This document shows positions 1 to 13,963 of a stretch of DNA of 64,000 nucleotides, piece by piece. The stretch covers positions 58,789,600-58,853,599 of the forward strand of contig CM055096.1 of the NCBI GenBank assembly GCA_029204225.1. Direction: 5' to 3'. Numbering within the stretch: the stretch's first letter is position 1; each line of letters begins with the position of its first letter. The translations under genes were made by a program, and so were the position numbers. The notes under the pieces were generated by a model. It was given only the letters and a program-made list of their open reading frames with translations. It did no database searches and was not told the DNA's origin. The stretch comes from Diphasiastrum complanatum (lineage: Eukaryota; Streptophyta; Lycopodiopsida; Lycopodiales; Lycopodiaceae).

Positions 1-885
1 TGATAACTTTAGAAATCAATCTAATGTGGAATGGAACTGATATCCTAACATAGCCAATTACAATAATTAACTTTTCAAAGATCTTGTACTTAGTAAGTTT
101 GAGTATTATGATCTGATCAGAAGGTGTCTCTGAGACAACCGTTCTACTAAATTTCAGAAAGCGTCTGAGATAGCCATGAAATTCAGCAGAACTAATCAGA
201 TTGTAACCACAAAAACAAGAAAGATCGAGAGAGATGATACAATATGATTCAAGAAGATAACACACATTCCGAGTAGATCGCTATATACGAACACTAGTGA
301 GTAGAAGGGCTCTTGGCCTATTCTCACTAAATATGCATAAGTACAAAAGGTTACAGTAATTTGTAACTCAATACCAGATCTGATCACTATTCCCACGATC
401 TGATCAGTTTGTGCTTGGCTTGTCCTTGTGTTATGTTATTGCTCATCAAGCTGCAGTTTCTTATATGTAGAAGCTAAGCTGAGTTAGCTAAGATAGTGTC
501 CAATTTTCATTTCTACAACCAACTACAAGGAAAAGTTAGTTCGTTAGGAAAATCAATTAGTCATGAAAGTGATAGATCTCGACCTGGATTGAATTCAGAG
601 TTGGTTTGAAATAGTCAGTATCGAAATAGATGGTAGGTCGAAATAGACTTAGGGTCGAATTCTATTTCGACCCAAAGGAAAGAAATAGACTTCGATCCGG
701 TTTGACCAGTCGATCCAAGCCGAGGATCATGGTCTGCCTTGTATTGGATCAGTGCATGGAATGAGATTGAAATCCAGCAAGGACATCCATTGTTGCACGG
801 CTTGTTAAGTAAACAAGCCTGAGAGCATGAGTACTCTAGGCTTGATACATCCACTTGAGATACCTATAAGAAGGTGGGAATGCAT
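1..885. other. No gene seen
   Basis: AT-rich sequence without a supportable reading frame. It should lie inside the aspartyl aminopeptidase intron that follows the exon ending at 2306. At 560-700 the phrase gtcgaaatag and close variants recur several times, which suggests decayed repeat DNA. Confidence 0.5.
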
Positions 886-889
886 CTCT

Positions 890-1200
890 ATGGATTTTAT
901 TGTTGGTCTACCTAGGACCCAAGTTGGATTTAACTCCAGTTGTTTATCCAAAATGTGGTCAAGCTAGGAACACAATTGTGGAAGAGTAGTACTAAGCATC
1001 CTCAAATGGACAGCCAGACAAAGAGGGTTAAGCAGATCGTGGAACACATGCTTGGTGCTTATGTTAGCACTACACAAATAGATTGGGTAAAGGATTTACC
1101 CTTAGTAGAGTTTGTGTATAACGATAAGAGACATGTGTCCATGGGATTGAGCCCTTTCGAGGCATTTATGGTTATAGGCCAGTTAGCCCAGCAACCATAG
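890..1200 (+). mobile_element. Ty3/gypsy integrase fragment
   Basis: Broken reading frames match the integrase core of plant gypsy elements. A piece like VGLPRTQ is followed, after a frame change, by HPQMDSQTKRV (normally HPQTDGQTERVN), then DWVKDLPLVEFVYND and SPFEAF. The catalytic glutamate region is recognisable, but there is no gag, protease or reverse transcriptase and no LTR nearby. It is a dead fragment in an intron of the aspartyl aminopeptidase gene. Confidence 0.8.
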
Positions 1201-1880
1201 GAATTGGCTCTAACATGACCTTGCACAGCTCACCTAAGTTAGGATAGGTGCATCGCAAGTAGTGACCTGGTGTGACCACCTGACAAGCTATCAGAGTGAT
1301 TTGTGACCATCGGGATCCTAGCAATCAATGATAAGATGCTAGCCGGCGAGCAAACAGGTGACCAAGTTGGTCACAAGTCCATGGTGGGGCATGGGAGTGG
1401 TACCCTACGAGTCACTCAATATTCACAGGTCATATGGGACATGCATGCCATGTGGACTGATCACCCAGTGTCATATGCCAAGTGACAAGAACAAGTAGGA
1501 CTCATAAAGGGAGTGCCCATGGTTTCACAAGCTTGGAGAGAGACAGGTTTTTGACAAAGAGTATAGCCTTTTCAATGCGTGATTGGTCATCATTGTTATT
1601 AACCAACTACAACTTTGTGAAAGACTTGTGTTTACCCCAACCTATTGAGTTATGCACCTATAGTGGTACATAATGGTGTACCCAAGGTTCCAACCCAAGT
1701 TACCAGATAGATTAACATAGAGTCTATAGTTGGTTGGTGAGTTAGCAATCCAATCTTTTATTGAGTACAAAACATGATGTGGAGATTACAATCTAGAGGG
1801 ACATAGAAGTTGGCATTGGAGTCACTATTTCTTGGATGCAGTTGCACATCTTCAAAACTCATTTGATCACAAATGAAGTA
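1201..1880. other. No gene seen
   Basis: Short frames only, none with recognisable similarity. Probably decayed gypsy DNA continuing from the integrase fragment to the left. Confidence 0.4.
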
Positions 1881-1882
1881 AA

Positions 1883-2085
1883 ACCACTTTTTTTAATAAA
1901 AGATAATCTGATTGTATTTACTTGTCTCAATTCCAATTGTCATTCCCAAACTAGAGTGTGTAGGAATTGCAAATGGAAACCCACCACTTGCTTTAATAAA
2001 AGATAATATGATTGTATTTACTTGTGCCAATTCCGATTGTCATTGCCAAACTAGAGTACAATGTAGTAATTGCAAATGGAGACCT
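1883..2085 (+). repeat. Tandem duplication, ~100-bp unit
   Basis: Two adjacent copies (1883-1982 and 1983-2085) share the order accact, aataaaagataat, gattgtatttacttgt, attgtcatt, ccaaactagagt and attgcaaatgga. They differ by scattered substitutions and a few small indels. One frame is cysteine-rich, but it is interrupted and I do not recognise it. Confidence 0.8.
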
Positions 2086-2305
2086 ATGTCAAGAAGATCA
2101 AAGATAAATGAGAACACTTATCCACTAAGCCTATCATGTTTCAAACTTACTGCAAAATCATTTCAACTTCCAACTATCAAGATCATACTTGAGAAAAAAT
2201 TATGCCCAAAAAAACCACAACAATGACGAATACAAGAACTTTCTAAATGAAAAATGCAAAAATATCCGAAATAAGAAGGGCAGTAATATTTGGGATAGAC
2301 GTAAC

Positions 2306-2545
2306 CTCTTCGTTGTCAAAAAGAGCAACCATTCTTATTCCACTTTCTGCCACCAAAGCTTCCGGATCATTGCAAGCATCTATAAGGGCTTGGAGGGCAC
2401 AAAATGAAGATGCCAAATTATCAAGCCTCCCTGAGAAGATAAATTCGTTTTTGGCACCACCAATACAACTAGGTTGTGTATCACAAACATTCAAATCAAA
2501 ATCTGCAATGTCTTCTGCTTGGCAATGAAGTTCACCAGCTAGAAC
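2306..2545 (-). CDS. Aspartyl aminopeptidase exon 6
   Basis: The 240-bp exon encodes 80 residues from VLAGELHC to ALFDNEE. It starts after acceptor atgtag and ends at donor GAG|gttacg, phase 0 at both ends. It carries the Asp of GRLDN and the Glu-Glu of DNEE, both part of the M18 metal site. Family proteins continue with VGS at this point, so the next exon should begin with a Val codon. I did not find it between bases 1 and 2305. Confidence 0.92.
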
Positions 2546-2649
2546 CTACATTGACATAGTTTATGCCAAAAGGGCAAACCATTGAATTGAAATTATTGTT
2601 TCAAAAATGTTAATGATACCACAACCTACTTATTCTTTCAAAGCAAAAG

Positions 2650-2708
<59 letters not shown>

Positions 2709-2790
2709 TACACACCCGCACACACACATGCACACAAGCAAACAGCCTACATATACAACAACGGAATTCATTCCTCTTCATCAGCAAAAG

Positions 2791-2859
<69 letters not shown>

Positions 2860-5800
2860 TACACACCCGCACACACACATGCACACAAGCAAACAGCCTA
2901 CATATACAACAACGGAATTCATTCCTCTTCATCTTTGCATTAGAGAAATTCCCAACTCTAAAAGGGCCTTTTCATAAAGATTAGAATGTTAGGTCAGAGT
3001 AGTGTTTTGAATGATAATGTATATATTATAGTGTGTTACTTCCCCCAAGAAGCTGAGAAAGGCAACATTTCACTTTTGGGTGATTTTAACACCAACACTG
3101 CTAATAGAAAGATAAAGATTCATGATGGAGATACAAATCCTCTTTGTTTATATGCTTTGGACACAAATGGTCTTGGTATTTGGAGATCCTCAGATGACAA
3201 GGATAGCCCAATTACTAGATGTGCTCAGGTTTTACTTTAGCTTGGCATTGCTCATGAGTTCTAAACTAGTCATCTCCAACATTACTTAACTTGACCACTT
3301 GGAAATATCATAATATGAGGTAGTGGATTGAAGATCTTCAAAAGAAAAAGCATTGGAGACTGCTCGAGCTGCTGCTATGTACCAGTTGCTCCAATGAATC
3401 TACCTAAAACATTGCAGAAATCACATCACAGAACCGATGTAAATACACAATGACATCAACGAGAAGAGCCCTCAAGATGACTAAACCAAAGATCCCACAA
3501 ATAGAACTCATAGTAAATATCCTTTCAAGCAAGGTGGATATCACTCTAGGAGAGTTTTTGCAGTTGGTGCCTCATGCAAAGGAAGTATTATCAGATCGCT
3601 TGTCCAAGACGAAACCAAAAGTCCAATGTGAACCTTTATATTGTGCGAGCTTTGAAGATTCAAATGAAATTCTCAATATAGGGCAGAAAGTGAGCAACGA
3701 AATATCACTTTGCCAATAACATAACAAGAATAGCATAGATGCATCACAATGATCATGAACATAACCCTACAAGCCATGGATAGCTGAAACCTGATTAGGA
3801 AAGTAACCAAAATCATAAGCTAAGTAATGAATAACAATGTGTTCTACTTGTACCCACAGAGAAGCCCTAAAGGAAGCTTCTATAGGATAAAGTTACTGAA
3901 GCTAAGCTATCCCGGGTCCTTGGGTCCCTGGGTCCCATAAGGACATGCCCTCAATCATAATGGCCCAATACCTACAAGTATACTAGTTGAGGGCTATTCC
4001 CAGTATATAACTCTCCCCTACTTTAAAAACATTGTCCTCCATGGTGGCCTCAAGCAATAGCTGTGGTAATAGCCAATCATATAAACTATCTCAAAAATAT
4101 ATGAGTACTCATAAGACAAGAAATAATGCATGAACTGATGGAGATACTAAAGGAGAGGACATAAGCCGTCACCACAGGTATTCCAAAAGCAACACACTAA
4201 CAACTCACTAAGCATAGTACATCAACTGTAAAATAGCACTAAACTAAAAGCAACTACTATAAACTAGTGTAGATGCAGCAATTTCCCGTGATAGGTAATG
4301 AATAATGATGGATGGAACCACAAGTCCAAGTGGAGTGGCTACAATGCTGACTTATCTCCAAATTTGCCAACAACTGAATCCAGCACTAATGGAAATGAAT
4401 GATCAAAACATTTGCGGGATCAGCCAATGGAAGTTCTATTGACACAGGTCAAATCCTTAGCTTCTCCGAGTTGGGGTTTCCAATCTGAACCGCATTAGGG
4501 GGAGAAGAAAGAGAAGATACTTGAGGTACTTGATGACTTACTGACGAAATGGAACAATTATTTCAGTCTTCACGGAATCCCGAGAGAAGAAGATTGAGAG
4601 CATAGTTCTATTCTTTCTTGGCAAGGCATCATGGTGGCATGATCTGTAGCCCAAACCCGCTACATGGGATGTGTTCATGGATGTGTTCAGAAAATCGTTT
4701 GCTATTGCGGACGATTCAGATTAATATCCAAAATTCATTAACTGCAAAATGGGGACAAAGAGTTTGGACCTATCTCCAAGGATTCATGGATTCATGGAAT
4801 AAGGTCCCTTCATTCGATTCTCAACCAGTCCTCTGACAATTCGTCCTAGGTTTGTCGGCTGATTATCAAAACGATGGTAGAAGAAATGTGCTTCATATTT
4901 TCAATGATGTCGTACGAATTGTGAAAGCTTATGATTACACGGTAGTGGCATCAAGGGAGCAATTTCAAGGAAATTCATTGGCACCCAGACCTAGGGACGG
5001 CAAGAAGCGAGTTCGGGAGAGAACTAAACTTAGTGAAAGAAATACTTGTCCCGAAAGAAGGCTAAGAAGGCGAATCTTTGTTTTATTTGCAATAAACCTA
5101 GATATTTGATGATGTTCTGCCCAGAACGAAAGAAACCCATGGCTCAAATCATTGTGATGCCAAGTAATCAGAATAAGAAACTGAAAATTACCACAATTGA
5201 TTGTGAACGACATGTCAATGTTCCTTCAGTACTACTTTTTGCCTAATGATTTATTTGGTTTAAGGGGCACAGTGAAAAATCAAGGAGTAGGTATTTTAAT
5301 GGACAATGGTTCCTAATAATTTTATCAATTCTCGTCTTGTGCATAAACTCAGCTTGGAAACTGAAGTCGGTAATCATAGATATAAGGTATATCTAGCTTC
5401 AGAAGCCGAATTGGAAACTTGAGAAGTCAAAGTACCGAAGCTCCCAATAGTGACTCAGGACTATAGAGAATAGCGAAGCACTATGCCCATCTTAAGAGAT
5501 CTTCCAAAGATTTTAAAGTTGATGAATGTGTATATCTTAGAATTCCAAAAGATTCTAAGACGTTTCATACAAACAAGCATTATAAACTACCTACCCAATA
5601 TTGTGGACCATTCAAGATTGTATGGAATGTTGGTTCTTTATCTTCAAGGAAAATCTACTGCACACCCAGTATGTCATGTAAGCCAGTTAAAATTAAGTTT
5701 GCATGAAGGTGATACAATTGGATCTGATGAGGATTTATCCCATTTAGAAGATTTATCGCTTAGTGTACCTTTGGAACTTGAGAGAATACTCAAAACCAGA

Positions 5801-7757
5801 GATAAACGATTGAGAAATCGTTCTACCTTTGAGTGCTTGATTAGGTGGAAGGGTCAGACTGAGGATGATGATTCATGGGAGAGAGTAGAAAGCATAAAGA
5901 AGAACTTCTCTAAGTTCCATTTCTGAGGAGAGAAGCAGTTCAAGGGGGGAAGAAAGATTTGGCATAATCCTAGACTTGAATACATGTTACTCCAATATGC
6001 GAGATTATTGGTTATGCCTCATTATTCCGAACTAGGCCAATAATGTAATTAATAGCCTTGTGAGGGCCCAGTCACATATGTGGAGCTAGTGCATGGGTTA
6101 GGATGGCTATTGTCAATTTCCTTTCTACTGAACTCATCAAACCCGTGGCCCAACTTGCTTCCTCTTCTCCCACATTGCTTCAATCGCTCTGTTACCGATG
6201 GTCTTCCTACGTCCTGGGCAACCAACCTCCTTCGCCCCATTTTGAAAAAAGGTGATGCAATGCAAGTTGACAACTACCGGACCATCATGATCAGCCACAC
6301 TGTCACTAAAGTCTTTGGCACCATCCTTCATCGCCTGCTTTCTATGGAGGCTGATTCACATGGACTCTATGCTACAGGCATGGCGGGCTTTCGCCGCGGT
6401 TACTGCACCCTTGATCATGTGCTCACCCTACGCAGCATTGTTGAAGAAGCCAAACATGCAGGCCGCAAAGTTTTTGCTTCCTTCGTCAACCTACAAAAAG
6501 CTTTTGATTCAGTTCAACGTCACTTCTTAAACCTACTTGGGAGTCTTATTCACGACGCCATTGCTTTGCTTCCGTCAGGCTGCTTTTAAAAGGGTTTTAT
6601 TGGGTCACTTTGCATTGGTCCAATTTGAGAGAGGTTGTGCTTTAAATCATGTTTTTGATCCTTCTAGCAGATGCCAGCTCTTTGCTACACGAGTGTCTCC
6701 AGCAGTCATGTATGGTTCTAAGATTTGGCTACCGGGTCTTTCTCTCCTGGATTGGGCAGCTATTTCCCGTATTCAGACGAATATGTTGTCACGCATGATT
6801 CGGGCCAAGTCGACTACGCCACATGATATTCTTTGCGCGGAGTTTGCCACCCCTCCCATCATTCTCGAGGGGTTTTTTCATATCATACACCTTCTTCAGC
6901 GCATTCAACATATTCACTCTTCCCACCCGCATAGATATATTGCAACCACGCTTTGCCTTTCTTCTGCTCTTGCTGCTTCCAATACCAAGATTTCATGGTA
7001 CCAGCAGGTGGTGGATTTACTACGTTCTTTGGACATCTTTGCCACTGACCTTCCATCGGGCACTAATCAATATATTCGCCGCCAGCTCTTTCGTCGTTAC
7101 ATACAGCACACATGGGGACCCAACTCAACTTCCCAACCACGCCACATTTATTACCAGACACAGTTTCTTTCCCTTGATCCAGCCGGTTTACCTCTGCTCC
7201 CGCTGTATCTCTCACAGTCACTCTCATACGACTTGTGTTACCTCATTGGACAGCTACGCACCTCTTCCCATCAGCTTGTTGTTGAGATTGGTCGCTGCTG
7301 GAATATCTTGCGTGAGCACAGATTATGTCGCCTCTGTTCTATGCGCGAGCTTGAAGATGAGATCCGAGCCCGTGATGAGGATTCGGATGATGATATTGAC
7401 ATACCTGTCCCACCACGGAAGAAAACCCGTCACGGTTGCAGACAACCAGTACAGCCTTCATCTCGACGTACCATTCAGCGGACACTTCGGGCCTATTTTA
7501 CTTGATCTCTCTTCTTCACCTAGCCCGGGTTGTGGGCATCCCTACTTTCTACTAGTCATCAGTCCTACCTGGCCCGGGTTGTGGGCATTTATTGTTTACA
7601 TTACTTTAGTTCTCATGTACAGTTTTCTTCAGTCTGCACATTGATGATGCTCCCATGCATCTTTGTACATATGTATGTGTCTTATGCACCTATGGGTGCC
7701 TTCAAGACATTAATAAAGCTTTTTTCTTCTTTCTTCTTCTTCTTCTTCTTCTTCTCT

Positions 7758-7814
<57 letters not shown>

Positions 7815-10800
7815 CTCCATCACCGTCTCCATCTCCACGCTTCCATCTCCATGCAGCCATCATCTCCTCACTGCTTCCATCTCCATGCAACTCTCACTTC
7901 TTTCTAGCTTTCTTTGTGGCTAGATCTACCTTTTTTGTGCAAATGGCATGTGCTTGTGGCAAGAACACATCAACGATAGTTATAACCTGCAATAGTTAAT
8001 ATGATCTCAGACTCTAGATGTTAAGGGCAATGTAGATGAACAACAACACTTATGATACAGAAATATAAAAACCTGAAACTTTGCTTTAAAAAGGATTTGA
8101 AAATCTGCTCCTCAGCACAATTGCTTGCACTTTCAAGAATGAATACCTGAAACCAGTTCAGATTCTATAAAAGAGAAAGCTTCCTAACATTACAACCATT
8201 AGGTCCTGTGGTTTAAAATGAGCCTGTGATTCTACCAGATTCGCTAATTTATTCTGGCCTACTGGATCATTACCTGCAGAACATTGATTAAAGTCCGGTT
8301 AAGGAATGAACAAAAAATGCCAATGCAGCTACCTCCAGTAAGATGGAATGGTGATTTTTTCTTGCAGAAGTAATGGCACCATTTCCTTCCTCGGCTGGAA
8401 TAGAGAGAGCAGATTTGACCTGTGTTGCAAGAACTGGACTCAAGTGTGTTTCAAGATTTGGTTTAAAGCCGTCTGCATTGACTGACCTGTCATAAAGAAC
8501 TGATGAGAGAACAAGCTGACACATTATAGAGCTTCTATTGACCAGCATAACAAGAACACAAAGCCTAGAACAACGATATTGTTATCAAGATTTTCTGAAA
8601 AAAGACAAGTTTGCTGGTTCTAATGAAGAACTACAAGTTTGCTGGAAAAATTAACACATATTTGAGGAAAAAAATCAAGAGAAATGAAACCTGTCCAAAT
8701 GAATTGCTAGTGTGGGAATGCGCAAGATAGGTCTTTCCACCTTTACAAGTTTATGTAAGACTCCACCATCTTTACACCTTAAGAGAACACGTCCCGCCAC
8801 GCTCAGATCTCTGTCAAACCAGGTATACCACAAGCCACCCCCATATGTTTGCACACCAACATTTAAAAAGCCAGATTTTGACACTGCAGACACAGGTTTC
8901 AGCTTGAGGCATGGACTATCTGTGTGTGCCGCTACTACAAGAAAACCTTCACCTGCTTGGTATCTGCACATGATCAGCACAGTGAAAAGCAGAAAACATG
9001 TGGTGTGTCTATTGTACACATTAGTGATCATATTAGCCAGTCATCTGATATGCATAGAGCAATGAACTCTCTATCCATCTCATTAAAGCACAATAAATCA
9101 CCAAGTTATTGCAAAAGGCCATCTATAACTAGCTGGGCAAGCCTTGGATTTTTCCAATAGAAGAGCTGCACTCTGCTCCAAAATGCATATATTTTCTACT
9201 TGGAGCACAGCAGATGATCAAACCCATTGCTATCAAGCAACTTCATCTATTCCAGAGACAGCAACATGCTGCAACACAGGCATGCTCATTGGGTCTTCCA
9301 GATACATCATGTGGACTCATCCCTACTATCAATGTCCCGGCCAAACATGTGAAATCTTCCCTTCATAAGTTTCATAGTGTTTAACAGAGTTACAAGCTAT
9401 CAAACCATTTTGTAACATGATCCCCCAAGTAACCAAACCTACTCAGCAAGGGCCAAATTCATCGGATTCATTTTCAGAAAGAAACTGGGCACTCAACTGT
9501 CTGAGCCTCCAATGTTTGGCAATCATTCATTTGTTTTGATTAGCTTTTAATTACGTTTCTGTTGGTTGACTGCTAGTTTTCCTGCTTACATGGCTCCATT
9601 ACTTGGTTCTAGTTGAATTTGTTTGTTTCAAGGCCTTTGCTTTGAACTTTACTTTGATCTTGAATTAGATCGTTAATAAAACTGCCATATACATGCCTGC
9701 AAAATAAGATTAACACTATTATTACAGAATGCGGGCAAGATATTTAAATTCACAAGCAACTTTTCAGGTTTCTGGTCTAGGGTTTATGGATTGAAGTATT
9801 TCTTAAAACTTTTACTCTTATCCATTAATCTAGAAATATGTGTGTTGCATAGTGGGTTGTGTGGTCATAGTTCAAAGTTCATTGAACTCTTTCATGTTCT
9901 CCTTTGATCTTTCAAGTCTACTGATAGCAATATCATATAACTACCGTGATTTATGGCATCTACGTTGTTTCCAATTTAAAAAAAACTGATGTGAAATGCC
10001 AAAAACCACCGACTGCTATGTGTCTTTAGTAAGGAAATCTAAACCGACTCCACATGATTCCTTCCCTCTTGCTAATTAAGTTGCTTTCTGGAAATTGAGG
10101 CCAAAAAATGTCTTGGAAGCTAGGAGAATTGTAATTCATATCCAATTTCATTCTAGATGAATTGATCTAAGTTATGAGCCAAACATCTAAAACATAGAGA
10201 GAGAGAGAGAAAGGAGAGACAGAGAGGGACAGAAGAATCCAAAATGTACCAATGGACACTCAAGAACAGTCACAATTAGTGTTAGGACAATGAGCAAGGT
10301 TACAAGCCAATTCGAATCGGGCGATTCGAACCAATTCGAACCGGCTAGCTCGGTTCAAATCGGGAAAAGGTTCGAACATTTTTTTAGATTGATTCTAAAT
10401 TTGAACCTCCATTCCAGCATGCCGATTCTCTGAAAATCTGAAATCTCCCCCCCTACTATTTCTGCTTTTCTAGTGAGATTTGAAAGAGATTAGGGGTTTT
10501 TTCAAATCATTTGGTAGGAGCTTAATACAAGGTTCTAGTCTTTTGTTTAACGATTCAAATAAGATAGAGATAACAGAAAACACTATGATACATTCTTGAT
10601 TAGATCCAAGGCTGCCAGAAACCATGAGGCCAAAAATGCAGCAGAACAGTTCGAACCGGTTCTCGGTTCGAACCGGTACCTAACGATTCGGTGGTTCGAA
10701 CCGGTTCTCAGTTCGAACTGGTACCTAACGATTCGGTAGTTCCAACCGCGGTTCGATGCAACCTTGACAATGACCTTGTTACACCCTTGCAGGCTGATGA

Positions 10801-13800
10801 GCCTAAAACCCAATTCTAGGGGTAAAACTAGTTGACCAGTCATTTTTTAAAATAGTATACTCTATTGAGAAAGGTCAGTGGGATGGGTTGATTAGGCATA
10901 GCGTAATTGGACCAAGGGACTTGAGGATGAAACACATGTGAAGTTGGAAAAGTAGAGAAAGTTTGTTTTTACCACAGCGAATGGCGATTCGCTGGTTTCT
11001 CAATTCGCGAATCCTGAATCTCCGAATCGTGATTCGTTGCAGGGAATTGCAAATATATATATTTTCAATTTCAGAAAATTTCAGGTCCAATTCCAGTAGT
11101 TTTTAGGACTCCAGTAGTTTTAGGTTCAATTCCAGAAAATTTCAGGCGACCCCGAATGATTTGCGAATCACGATTCAAAATCACGGTGCAGCTATGGTTT
11201 GACTAAGGACTTCGGAGAAACACCTAAAATTCTTGCACCAAACATGTCTAGAAGTCCATATCAAGGATCCAAATGCAATCAACTTAGCGAATTTAAGATT
11301 CTTATGGAGAGAAAGATCAAAGATCAATACAGAGTGCCCAATGAATTCCTCTTCTAGAAAGGGAAGAATTATGTAATAGATGTTAGAGATCTAAGGCACA
11401 AATCATAATCGAATTTCATGATAGCCCAAACATTGGTCATCTAGGCATACTAAAAGCAGATGATTTGGTTAAAGAGACTTTGATTGGTCGAAGATGAAGT
11501 CATATGTGGAGGATTATCTCTTCAAGTGTCGACAATGGTAAGTGAAACTTTAGAACTTGCACATGTTTTTGTTAACAGCTTATTCATTATTTATGGCTTA
11601 CCATGTGAAATTGCTAGTGATCATGACCCCAAGTTGACTAGACATTTTTGGCAAGAAGTTTTCAAGAAATTGGAAACTATGTTGAGCCTTGAATCTTCAA
11701 TTATTATGATTTTTTATGGTCAAACTAGGATAGTACATCACAATAGAAGATATGTTGAGGGCATATGTCTCCCAAAATAATTTGTTTGAAAATGATATCT
11801 TTCATCAGTAGAATTTTCTTATTATAGTGCTAAGCATGCCTTGAGAGACCAACAAAAAAAATAGCCTAGATCTACACCAAATAACCATAGGAGCCACACC
11901 TCAAGAACCTGCACATCAAAAGTCATCTATGCTTCCATCCATATTAGCAGCACCTTGCCTTAATAGCACTCTGTCGTTATGGGCTGGGCCTAACTCACAT
12001 CACTGGAGTGGACCGTGCTTACACCTTGCGCAGTTCCAAGATTGATGCCCTAGACACGTAACTGTCCCATAACACTCAAACAAGCAACTATTGGGTTTCA
12101 TCCTTACATGTTGATCTATGGACAGCAACCCCAAATCACCATGGATGGTGGGCCTTAAGAATGTTAAGCTGAAGGTAGCTTCTAATTTCTTGCACTATCA
12201 ACAAGATATGTTGCAGTTTGCAAAAGAGAACATACAAAGTCAAGTGCCATATTATTGATGTGATCCAGTCCCTTGTTTGTGTGAAAGGACAACGTACCAT
12301 TGGACCAAATGTGCAAGAAGCTTTAGTCAATGTAATAGATCTAGGTAGGAAATTAGTTTTTAATGTCGTTCAATCGACATGCAAGCAACTATTCACTATC
12401 AAAGGCAGATTACAACAACATGCAAATGGAAATTGATATGATATGGAAAGGAAATTGCACATGCATTAAGATTTAGTGACAAGCATAAAGTTTTAGCAAC
12501 ATGCAACAAAGAAAAATCACGGCATTGGGGCGAAATGGGTGCCCTCCCCAAATCTGGGACTGGATTACAAGAAATGGCAATACATGAAGCATTGGATCAA
12601 CCGAGCAATTCTCAGCTATGCAAGCTACTGCTAGCAAAATTTCCCTCAATCAACCATCTATTCCCTCAGCAGCGTTGTCCCTACCAAAGAAAAAGACCAC
12701 CTGAAAATGACAAGATGGCACTCCTATTTATGCTGGATCTGCAGAAAGAGATCTCTGTCCAAACCGATATCCTGACCCACAATGTGAATCCATATATAGC
12801 GGACCTGCTCGTCATGTCGGATGAAGTCCATACTCGAGTGGAGAGACTCTCTGTATAAACATGTGACCCCTCCTGAACCCCGGCCACTAGCAGATCTAGT
12901 CTCTCGTCGGAATACTGAGTCCCATCTATATCCAGGAAAAGAAGGAAGTCCACGCTCTGGACACTCGTGTGTCTCCATGAAGAATAATATATCCCGGCCA
13001 GTAATAAAGTCAACCAGGTCCCCTACAGAAGAAGATGAATGTATGCCAACACAGTTCCACACTCCAATTCGAAGGTGGTGTGGATGGGGCCCCGGGGTGC
13101 TCCCAACCCCGGGAACCCCAAATCCCTAATGAGAAGGTCCTGTGGGAGTGCTATCACGAAGACATGACTTTCTTACCTGGCTCTCTGGCCTCCTGGAAGG
13201 CCTTACGTCTCTCCTCCACCTGGATGTACGTAAGGTCGTCGTCCATAAAATTAGTGGTGCCACGGAGCTTAGCTCTGCATCGCAGAGCATCCCGTTTAGT
13301 AGCCAATGAGGTGCAGCGGATACCCAGAGTGGCGGTATCTCTGGAGGTCCTCCATGCCGTGTCCAATCCCTCCGTTCAGTGTCCTAGCGTGGTGTCCAAA
13401 AAACGTGTGGCTTCGGTTGTGGCGTCCAGCGTGTCTGGGATCCCTTTGACCCTGATATTAAGTGCCTTTTGCTCTGTAGATTTCTCTTCTGGATCGTGGC
13501 TGAGATTACCGAGGTAATGGGAGCACTGGGTTTAGTGCCTTTCTTCAATACCGACGCCCAAGAGAGAGCTTCTTCCTTCTGTTGTTCAATCTTCTGCTCC
13601 AGTGCTTTAGTCATAGTAGTGGTGCAACGGACAGATGGCAGTGGGCGAGTGGCTGGAAGCGGACAAGTGGGTGGGTGGGCTGGCAGCGGACACATGGCTG
13701 GCAGCGGGTGGAGCTAGGGCGGGTAGAGCTAGGGCGCGGCAGCCATCGCTAGGCTGGAGCTAGGGCGCCATCACCAGAGAGAGAGAGAGAGAGAGAGAGA

Positions 13801-13907
13801 TGCGATCGAGTTTAGGGAGAGAGAGAGAGAGACAGACAGAGAGAGAGAGAGATATGGTTTAGGGAGAGAGAGAGAGAGAGATAATAGATTTGTGTGGCCT
13901 TGTGTAC

Positions 13908-13963
<56 letters not shown>

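Noticed and set aside
2189-2528. Plus-strand frames overlapping aminopeptidase exon 6
   Set aside because: They are antisense to a clearly conserved M18 exon.
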